Shown here: in pieces, positions 26,122 to 32,109 of the stretch | Layout: every line of letters begins with the position of its first letter | Position numbering within the stretch: the stretch's first letter is position 1 | Assembly: GCF_003990335.1 (NCBI RefSeq) | Contig: NZ_CP034683.1 | Location: 3,145,501 to 3,209,500, forward strand | DNA length: 64,000 bases | Reading direction: 5' to 3' | Source: Rheinheimera mangrovi | GTDB lineage: Bacteria; Pseudomonadota; Gammaproteobacteria; Enterobacterales; Alteromonadaceae | The notes under the pieces: model-generated | What the model saw: only the letters and a program-made list of their open reading frames with translations | Database searches by the model: none | Told to the model about the DNA's origin: nothing | Position numbers and translations under genes: made by a program

Positions 26122-26255
26122 GCGAACAACATAGCGGGCGGGCACAACAATAAAGTGCCAACAGACTCCGGATAGATTGACGCAGACTTATTTGCTAACC
26201 GTGCTTGCAATATGGAGGCGAGTCATAGATTGCCCTTTGCCCCCAACCAATGGTG

Positions 26256-27125
26256 TCAGGTCTTGCCCTTTGCCCCTGTGGATACTTTGTGGCTTTTCCC
26301 TGAAATAATACGGCTAACGGTTCCGTAATGTAAGTCAAAATAATGACTTAACTCCGTCTGATGGTAGCCTCCGCTGGCGTAAGCTAATTGAATTGCCCTG
26401 TTTCGGTCCCCTGAGGCTTGCTTTACATACCAATCTAAAGGCTTTGCGGGTAAACGTTTTTGCTTCGTGGGAATTTCAGATAACAATTCAGGGCAGGATA
26501 TTTTGCTTTGCATTTCACTGACAAAACTATCTGACCCCAGATAAATCAACTGCTTGACCTCGGGCCACAAACTTTTTCCCACTCCACGCAATACAAAATC
26601 CTGATACTTACGAATGGCCTGTGAGCGTTCGCTACCAAAGAGTGACAACAACTGGTCCACTGCCAACCATGGTGGTGGCTCATGATAATGACAGGTAAAG
26701 CAGTAACTACTCCAGGGCCACTCTTCGCAGCTATCTACCATTGCCGCACGCACCGGATTCAATACGATGTAACGGCTGACTTCCAGCAGATAACTGTCCT
26801 TTTGTACCAGTATCGCTTTAAAGCGCCCCTGAAACAAATGACCCACTCTTTTGTGTGTCCGGTTAAACGTCTGGGTATAAACACCATTGAGCTGGCGCAT
26901 GCCGCCGCTTAAATTGGCATCCGGTGTCTCAAGCAGAAGATGATAGTGGTTGGTCATCAGACAATAAGCATGTACTACCCAGTTAAAGCGTTCACACACC
27001 TGCGCCATAAGCTCCAAAAAAGCCTGATGGTCAGCTTCGTTCTGGTAAATAGCTTTTCGCTCGTTACCACGTGACGTCACATGATACAAAGCTCCGGCAA
27101 ACTCCAATCGCAGTGGGCTGCTCAT
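26256..27125 (-). CDS. REP-associated tyrosine transposase (RAYT)
   Basis: A 289-residue protein of the Y1/IS200-like transposase superfamily. It begins LRLEFAGALYHVTSRGNERKAIY, has the HUH pair in TNHYHLLLET, a GHLFQGRFKAI segment and the catalytic Tyr in SRYIVLNPVRA. A C-terminal region of about 120 residues ends in a helix-turn-helix-like AYASGGYHQTELSHYF. RAYTs act on REP hairpins. The ATG at 27125 is chosen over an upstream frame to 27152 that runs into a hairpin. Its stop codon lies inside the TCAGGTCT motif that both IS copies target. Confidence 0.9.
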   Translation of the reverse strand: MSSPLRLEFAGALYHVTSRGNERKAIYQNEADHQAFLELMAQVCERFNWVVHAYCLMTNHYHLLLETPDANLSGGMRQLNGVYTQTFNRTHKRVGHLFQGRFKAILVQKDSYLLEVSRYIVLNPVRAAMVDSCEEWPWSSYCFTCHYHEPPPWLAVDQLLSLFGSERSQAIRKYQDFVLRGVGKSLWPEVKQLIYLGSDSFVSEMQSKISCPELLSEIPTKQKRLPAKPLDWYVKQASGDRNRAIQLAYASGGYHQTELSHYFDLHYGTVSRIISGKSHKVSTGAKGKT

Positions 27126-27139
27126 CCTTGACCCCAAAA

Positions 27140-27175
27140 CAGATAAGGTCAATTAACCATAGTTAACCTTATCTG
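27140..27175. repeat. REP-like hairpin upstream of the RAYT
   Basis: CAGATAAGG/CCTTATCTG and, inside, TTAAC/GTTAA form a long stem with a TCAA bulge and a CATA loop, 15 bp before the RAYT start. It is a possible substrate hairpin or translational control element. Confidence 0.55.
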
Positions 27176-27419
27176 TTCGGGCAAGGATTTATGCCACCTG
27201 GCGTTTTGATGAATACTGAGTGGCTATTGCGGTTTGAAATCAGGAAACGGGAAATGCCCCACCACTGAATATCGTTGCAACCAATGCCTTACAACAAGGG
27301 GCAAAGGGCAATCTATGACTCGCCTCCATATTGCAAGCACGGTTAGCAAATAAGTCTGCGTCAATCTATCCGGAGTCTGTTGGCACTTTATTGTTGTGCC
27401 CGCCCGCTATGTTGTTCGC

Positions 27420-27486
27420 CCATCATCGCCCTAATAAGACCTTCAGCATCTATGTGCTTTTGCCCCTGACAGGTTTCCGATCATGG
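27420..27486 (-). ncRNA. Candidate bridge/seek RNA of IS copy 2
   Basis: Mirror copy of the hairpin at 26055-26121, with the same guide-like segments. See that entry. Confidence 0.5.
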
Positions 27487-27531
27487 TTGTTGCCTTATTG
27501 CCATCGTGTTGCAAACTCGGTGTGACCCGGT

Positions 27532-28548
27532 TTATGCAGCGACTGCTGCGTAATTCTGCTCTTTTGTTAATACGGCCCAGATAATGCGGGCCAGTTTATT
27601 GGCCATAGCGACCACCGCCACTGTTTTTTTCTTACTGCTTAACAGCTTTTTAATCCACGGGCTCCAGGCATGATCTTCTTCGAGCTTCCATTGGATAACC
27701 GAGCGTGCACCGTGGATCAGGTATTTACGCAACGTGCTGTTACCGCGTTTGCTGATCCCAAGCAGGTTGCTTACTCCGCCTGTTGAATGCTGTTTTGGTA
27801 CTAATCCTGCCCAGGCCGCAAAGTCTCTGGCACTTTTAAACTGGTTGCAACTGCCAGCCCATGATTCAATAAAGCTCGAGGTAATTAAACCTACACCCGG
27901 AATGCTTTGCATACGCTTGCAGTTCTCGTTCTGGCTGTTAATCGCCGTGATATCCCGTTCCAACTCACTGATTTCTTTATCAACCGCTTTATAACGCTCC
28001 ACCAGACGGAACAGCGCCAGACGCAGCGCTTCAGGTAAATTAATATCAGGATTTTCAGTCATATCCGCTACAGTGCCGATAAAAGCACGGCCCTTTTTCT
28101 GCTGAATACCAAATTCCAACAGAAACGCATGCGCCTGATTGCTGACCGCTGTGCGCTCTTCTACCAACTGCTCACGTAACTTGAGTAAACAGCCAAAGGC
28201 TTGTTGCTCTTCACTGCGAACATGCGCAAAACGCATCGTCGGCCGCTGTGCCGCTTCGCAAATGGCTTCGGCATCGTTGAAGTCGTTTTTGTTCGACTTT
28301 ACAAAAGGCTTCACGAAATTGGCCGGTATCATGTCAGCCCGATGGCCAAGGCTTCTGGCTTTACGGCACCAATGATGTGCGCCACCACAGGCTTCAAAAA
28401 ACACAGCGCATGGCGGTAAATTTGCCAGATATTCTGCAAACTTACTGATCAGTATTTTGCGCTTTTCTACTACTTTTCCGTGCTGATCTTGCCCAATCAC
28501 ATGACAACTGAGCTTGCCAAGATCTACACCTAATGTTTTGATAAGCAT
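27532..28548 (-). CDS. IS110-family transposase
   Basis: A 338-residue transposase identical to the product at 24993-26009, with the same DEDD residues and C-terminal transposase_20 region. Complete identity between the copies indicates a recent transposition or gene conversion. The 3' noncoding part (27311-27531) carries the candidate guide RNA. Confidence 0.95.
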   Translation of the reverse strand: MLIKTLGVDLGKLSCHVIGQDQHGKVVEKRKILISKFAEYLANLPPCAVFFEACGGAHHWCRKARSLGHRADMIPANFVKPFVKSNKNDFNDAEAICEAAQRPTMRFAHVRSEEQQAFGCLLKLREQLVEERTAVSNQAHAFLLEFGIQQKKGRAFIGTVADMTENPDINLPEALRLALFRLVERYKAVDKEISELERDITAINSQNENCKRMQSIPGVGLITSSFIESWAGSCNQFKSARDFAAWAGLVPKQHSTGGVSNLLGISKRGNSTLRKYLIHGARSVIQWKLEEDHAWSPWIKKLLSSKKKTVAVVAMANKLARIIWAVLTKEQNYAAVAA

Positions 28549-28688
28549 GATGATTCGCCTCTTTCGGTTTGGTCACCTCATCCTAAGTCAGGATGGGAGG
28601 CGAGTCATCACATTAGACCTGACACCGTTTTTGCTAGAAGTGGGCAACACAAACCGGTTTTATTGAGCATATCAACCGGTGTCAACAC

Positions 28689-28822
28689 CTGTAGGCGCTG
28701 GCCAACATTGCCCGCCGTTCCGGTTTGCTCTGACCGGTTCTACCGGTTTGGTCTGCTCACCTTGCTGGTGATTTTGCTCACTTTGAATAAAAAAGGACAC
28801 CGGGTTATGGGTGTCCTTGTAT
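28689..28822. repeat. Intergenic direct repeat, copy B
   Basis: Second copy of the repeat at 24331-24466, in the same orientation. It shares GTAGGCGCTG, TGCCCGCCGTTCCGGTTTGC, CTACCGGTTTGGTCTGCTCA and the terminal hairpin AAGGACACC/GGTGTCCTT (28793-28818). It lies just beyond IS copy 2 and just downstream of the DUF4272 gene. Confidence 0.7.
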
Positions 28823-28869
28823 TCAACATACAGCGGCAAGAGCTCTATACCTGACGCCAAAATTCGACG

Positions 28870-29505
28870 TTATGTATCTAAAGCAATTTGATCCCAATTA
28901 TTTTCTTTTGCAATCAACCACTCCATGGCCCGCCGCCTTTCCTCTACCGCAGCAAACTTTATATTTTTCAGTTTGCTCTCATCATCCCATATTTCAGGGT
29001 GCCTGATGGCTGCATTTAGACAATAATAAAAGTCCAACGCCAAGAGTAACTCATCGTTTTCTCGGTATGAAAATGATTCAATCAACTCATCAAATGATAT
29101 TTCAGGTGGAAGCTTTGAAAACATTTCATCGAGTTCAGATTCAACATCCAGATGTGGTAGATCCTCCGCAAGACCAACAAACCAGCATAAAACATAAATA
29201 GATTCTTGTTTCCAAGAACAGACATTTATATCTTCCTGAGATAATTGCTCTTTCTGTAAAATATTCATTTCATCTTTACTAAGAAAGCTAAGAAATTCAT
29301 TTTCCTCAAGCCAATTCCATAACAAATCTGGATCGGCATCCCGAGCCAATCCTAACATCACATATAGACCTACAATCCTTCTTGCTATGTCTTCTGAGTT
29401 TTTCTCTAGACAGCCACTAATTAATGGAAGATGTGGGTGTAATGGTATTCCATGTTTAATAAGTTTTTCTTTGGTCTTTAATCGAATTAAATTTGAATTT
29501 TTCAT
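28870..29505 (-). CDS. DUF4272 family protein, likely immunity partner
   Basis: A 211-residue soluble protein. The conserved DUF4272 features are visible: an N-terminal ARRIVGLYVMLGLA helix, a WKQESIYVLCWFVGLAEDLP central block and the C-terminal VEERRRAMEWLIAKENNWDQIALDT. It starts 17 nt after the stop of the orphan Rhs toxin on the same strand, the usual place for an immunity gene. Function as immunity protein is inferred from position. It is AT-rich compared with the core genome. Confidence 0.7.
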   Translation of the reverse strand: MKNSNLIRLKTKEKLIKHGIPLHPHLPLISGCLEKNSEDIARRIVGLYVMLGLARDADPDLLWNWLEENEFLSFLSKDEMNILQKEQLSQEDINVCSWKQESIYVLCWFVGLAEDLPHLDVESELDEMFSKLPPEISFDELIESFSYRENDELLLALDFYYCLNAAIRHPEIWDDESKLKNIKFAAVEERRRAMEWLIAKENNWDQIALDT

Positions 29506-29522
29506 TTAATATTCTTCAATTA

Positions 29523-30338
29523 TTATTTTTCATCTAATTTCTTCAATCGATTACTTTCTATCTTGCTAGAAACCCTTACAGTTCCCGTGACTTTTTGCTT
29601 ATGAAACTTGGCATAGCCACCTTTACTTTCTGTTCTGGTCTTCGCAGCATGATTTTCTTTAGTTCTCAAGTCCAATTTTTTGGGGTCTTTGCTATTATGA
29701 TCCCATTCAGTATTTCGAGGGTTTCTTCGCCCTCCACCTGAGGTACTGGTTCGTTCGTAGACATCATCACCGTGCTTAGCTTCTTGCTCTTTTCTGAACT
29801 CAGGATCATTTTTCATCTTTTCATGATACTGCTTATTCCCAGCATATGAGTGACCAGACCTGCTTTTAGCCTTAGTCTCACTCAAATCTGCGGTAAATCC
29901 ACCATCCGGCTCTGGATGTTTTTTAGAAACTACATTTTGCGATCCTATGTCAGGTCCTTCACCTTTCATCGCTTTGGATGCGCCATTATTTTTGACTGCA
30001 TCAATTCCATCATCTAAAGCTCTAGCAACTTTCGATGAACCAGCTGGCACAAAGGGCGTTACCGCAGCAATAGAATCAGCAGCTAAATCGGTTAACCCTT
30101 CGGACACAATCACAGGATTGTTTGTAGCATATCCATAAGTCACCTTACCTACATCATAGATAATGCTAACAACATCCCAAGCTGTTTCCCACACATAACC
30201 CGTTGGATCTGTCCCAGACAATGGATTGTTCATTCCATAGCTGTACGGGTTCAGACTCTGTGAGTTACCAGGACTCTGAATCACAGGATCAACACTCAAG
30301 AACCGCCCCAAATTGTAATCATACCCCCGTCCGTTCAT
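29523..30338 (-). CDS. Orphan Rhs C-terminal fragment with HNH-like toxin domain
   Basis: A 271-residue frame. The first 47 residues are the end of the Rhs core (GRGYDYNLGRFLSVDPVIQ, SLNPYSYGMNNPLSGTDPTGY), the usual border before a variable toxin. The rest is the variable tip, ending with a basic EWDHNSKDPKKLDLRTKENH block that resembles an HNH-type nuclease. The coding sense continues upstream to about 30372 (AIRLIH) and then hits a stop, so the roughly 1000-residue Rhs body is missing. This is a displaced toxin tip. A DUF4272 gene follows directly. Confidence 0.75.
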   Translation of the reverse strand: MNGRGYDYNLGRFLSVDPVIQSPGNSQSLNPYSYGMNNPLSGTDPTGYVWETAWDVVSIIYDVGKVTYGYATNNPVIVSEGLTDLAADSIAAVTPFVPAGSSKVARALDDGIDAVKNNGASKAMKGEGPDIGSQNVVSKKHPEPDGGFTADLSETKAKSRSGHSYAGNKQYHEKMKNDPEFRKEQEAKHGDDVYERTSTSGGGRRNPRNTEWDHNSKDPKKLDLRTKENHAAKTRTESKGGYAKFHKQKVTGTVRVSSKIESNRLKKLDEK

Positions 30339-30407
30339 ATGAATTAATCGGATGGCATTTTTAGGCTAACTTATTAAAGAGCAAAGAAAAATTCCCGAAC
30401 GGGACTT

Positions 30408-30977
30408 TTACAGTATCATTTCAAATTGACGTAGTTTGGATACCAGTGTTGGCAGCTTCTGGCGTTGCAACGAGTCCAGGTATTCTTCTGCTGTCATGGG
30501 TGGGTTCTTCAGCGAGTTTCTTTGGCGTTGTGCAGCCAAAATTGCTCTGCTCGGGTCGAGTTCAAACATATCAGCCAGAAATACATCCGGGTGAATGGCC
30601 GTCAGACCAAGAGGAGCAAGGCTCTGTTGCGGAAAATCTTTAAGATTAAAGGTAATAATGCCCTCAGCCTGTCCCTTGATTGCCGCTGCAACCACATGCC
30701 GGTCGTCATCGTCAGGTAACTCAATACCGTTTACAAACTGCTGGTAACCTTCAACAACACAATCCGGCGCATGCCTGTTCATCAGCTCGCGGGTTTTCTG
30801 TAATTTTTCAGCCGGCAGACCCGGTTGCTTCTTTAATAAGTTTCGTATCTATTCATCGTGGATTTGCTCTGTCCATCTGGCCCGGTAAAGCCCAGTTTGC
30901 GCAAGATACAATAAGTAACTGCGCAACGGCGCTGGATACATCACACATGCATCCAGGATCACTGTATAGGTTGCCAT
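30408..30977 (-). pseudogene. PIN-domain toxin with in-frame amber stop
   Basis: The full frame from the ATG at 30977 would encode 189 residues. It has the PIN start TVILDACVMYPAPLRSYL (first Asp), then PDDDDRHVVAAAI and ITFNLKDFP with the other acidic residues. A TAG at 30849-30851 (codon 43, context IHDE-stop-IRNLL, probably once Trp) interrupts it. The remaining open frame starts at 30782 and lacks the first catalytic Asp. Start and preceding stop touch the antitoxin gene, as in a toxin-antitoxin operon. The toxin is probably inactive unless the amber is suppressed. Confidence 0.75.
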
Positions 30978-31439
30978 TTAATATCCCAAATTCAGCTCCT
31001 GATCGAGTGCGGACAGTTCATCCAGAGTCGCCAGGCGTTTTGCATCAATTTCCTGCTTGAATTTCATGACATCGACAAACGCAACCTTACGACGATTGCC
31101 TGTTCTGGTATGAGCAAGCTCTCCGGAATCCAGCAATTTAATAAAGGTGGGACGAGACATATTGAGCATGTCTGCAGCCTCTTGCGTGGTCAATTCAGCA
31201 TGAATGGGAGTGATGCTTACACTGTTACCCTGACCGAGCTGAGTCAGCACCTCGATCATTAATTTAACTGCACTGGCAGGAAGTTTTACTGAATGATTTT
31301 CACCATCCTTTCCTACCACATTAAAATTTTGTACATCCCCATTCGCTTCAAGTACAGCGGAAAGCTCTTGGCTGCTTAACTTTGCCAGTGCGATTTCTTC
31401 AGCACTTGGCAATGATTGTACACTTAGCATTTTAGTCAT
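30978..31439 (-). CDS. Excisionase-type HTH antitoxin
   Basis: A 153-residue protein from the ATG at 31439. The N-terminal helical part (SLPSAEEIALAKLSSQELSAVLE) leads to a C-terminal MerR/excisionase-like DNA-binding segment LTTQEAADMLNMSRPTFIKLLDSGELAHTRTGNRRKV. It directly precedes the broken PIN gene, with no space. Proteins of this layout are antitoxins of PIN toxins and autorepress. A tandem 14-bp direct repeat with a TTCGAA core lies upstream (31516-31558). The upstream codons to 31538 look non-coding. Confidence 0.7.
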   Translation of the reverse strand: MTKMLSVQSLPSAEEIALAKLSSQELSAVLEANGDVQNFNVVGKDGENHSVKLPASAVKLMIEVLTQLGQGNSVSITPIHAELTTQEAADMLNMSRPTFIKLLDSGELAHTRTGNRRKVAFVDVMKFKQEIDAKRLATLDELSALDQELNLGY

Positions 31440-31515
31440 CTCTGTTTGTTTGTTTTTAAAGTGTTTGATTGCTCTGTTCGTTTGTAAAGTGGCTATAAAG
31501 CCTAAAAGGATTATC

Positions 31516-31558
31516 CGCAATATTCGAAACAACATCAAGCTTTTCGCAATATTCGAAA
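31516..31558. promoter_or_regulatory. Tandem operator-like repeats of the PIN/HTH operon
   Basis: CGCAATATTCGAAA occurs twice (31516-31529 and 31545-31558), 29 bp apart, each with a TTCGAA palindrome, 77 bp upstream of the antitoxin start. Likely autoregulatory sites, by analogy with other toxin-antitoxin operons. Confidence 0.5.
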
Positions 31559-31583
31559 GAAGAGGATCCCTGAACCTGTTTTG

Positions 31584-31676
31584 TTATCGATGAGCGGCCG
31601 CGTGAGTCCTGTTATACACTTCACGCAGTTTTACCATGCTGACATGCACATAAATTTGCGTAGTGGATAGATCCGC
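31584..31676 (-). pseudogene. C-terminal fragment of a tyrosine recombinase
   Basis: On the minus strand the frame reads [30 protein letters not shown] and stops at 31584. The STTQIYxHV block is the end of the catalytic domain with the active Tyr. The rest of the gene is missing upstream, where it abuts a second recombinase fragment. Confidence 0.6.
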
Positions 31677-31819
31677 ATGCTACGCATTTACTGGAAGCAG
31701 GTATTGATATCAGAACGGTACAAGAGCAACTAGGCCATAGCGATGTGAAAACCACACAAATTTATACCCATGTCTTAAACAGGGGTGGCAATGCAGTGAA
31801 AAGTCCATTGTCTTTGTAG
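31676..31819 (+). pseudogene. C-terminal fragment of an integron-type integrase
   Basis: 47 codons, reading [19 protein letters not shown] then [19 protein letters not shown] and NAVKSPLSL, ending at TAG 31817-31819. The box-II His, GHSDV and the active-site Tyr are present. The tail THVLxxGGxxVxSPL is typical of integron integrases. Everything upstream is lost; the break coincides with the start of the minus-strand recombinase fragment. Confidence 0.7.
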
Positions 31820-31836
31820 TTGTATGGAGGGAGGCC

Positions 31837-32106
31837 TGTAGGGGTCGTGGCTTGTCCCGACCCGTCAATGGGCTCCGCGGTTTCGTGTAGACGGGCGGGT
31901 GTAGGGGTCGTGGCTTGTCCCGACCCGTCAATTGGCTCCGCGGTTTCGTGTAGACGGGCGGGTGTAGGGGTCGTGGCTTGTCCCGACCCGTCAATGGGCT
32001 CCGCGGTTTCGTGTAGACGGGCGGGTGTAGGGGTCGTGGCTTGTCCCGACCCGTCAATGGGCTCCGCGGTTTCGTGTAGACGGGCGGGTGCAAGACCCGC
32101 CCCTAC
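31837..32106. repeat. Tandem array, 4 x 63 bp, with terminal inverted GTAGGGG
   Basis: Four nearly identical 63-bp units start at 31837, 31900, 31963 and 32026 (one G/T difference in unit 2). Each has GGGTCG/CGACCC hairpin arms and a GACGGGCGGG end. The whole array is bounded by GTAGGGG (31838-31844) and CCCCTAC (32100-32106). It is open in several frames, but the 21-residue repeats look like a by-product. It lies 4 bp beyond the S46 peptidase stop. Confidence 0.85.
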
Positions 32107-32109
32107 CTA

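Larger units (their letters stand above)
24927..26230 (+). mobile_element. IS110-family (IS1111-like) element, copy 1
   Basis: A 1304-bp element identical, wherever compared, to the inverted copy at 27311-28614. Short subterminal inverted repeats ATGACTCGCCTCC (24933-24945) and its complement (26214-26226) lie 6 and 4 bp from the ends, as in the IS1111 group. No target duplication is needed: the flanks TCAGGTCT and TGCCCTTTGCCCC rejoin into the motif found intact at 26249-26276. It carries one transposase and a 221-bp 3' noncoding part. Confidence 0.88.
26231..27310 (-). mobile_element. RAYT cassette between the two IS copies
   Basis: This segment holds the RAYT gene. It is bounded by copies of the motif CCAATGG..GTCAGGTCTTGCCCTTTGCCCC: a tandem pair at the left (the outer one split by IS copy 1, the inner one intact at 26248-26276) and an inverted one at the right, split by IS copy 2. 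Inverted boundary motifs fit a REP-type unit mobilised by the RAYT. Confidence 0.55.
27311..28614 (-). mobile_element. IS110-family (IS1111-like) element, copy 2
   Basis: Exact inverted copy of the element at 24927-26230, also 1304 bp. Its flanks GGGGCAAAGGGCA (left) and AGACCTGA (right) are the two halves of the same target motif on the opposite strand. Together the copies enclose the RAYT cassette as an inverted composite-like structure. Confidence 0.88.

Noticed and set aside
28663..28860. Short overlapping frames on both strands
   Set aside because: They lie inside the direct repeat and hairpin and differ between the two repeat copies, so they are not genes.
31710..32093. Repeat protein of four 21-residue units
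   Set aside because: The frame only exists because the tandem array unit is 63 bp. Both strands are open, there is no ribosome site, and it runs into recombinase remnants.
31837..32106. CRISPR array
   Set aside because: Units are direct tandem copies without variable spacers and no cas gene is present.
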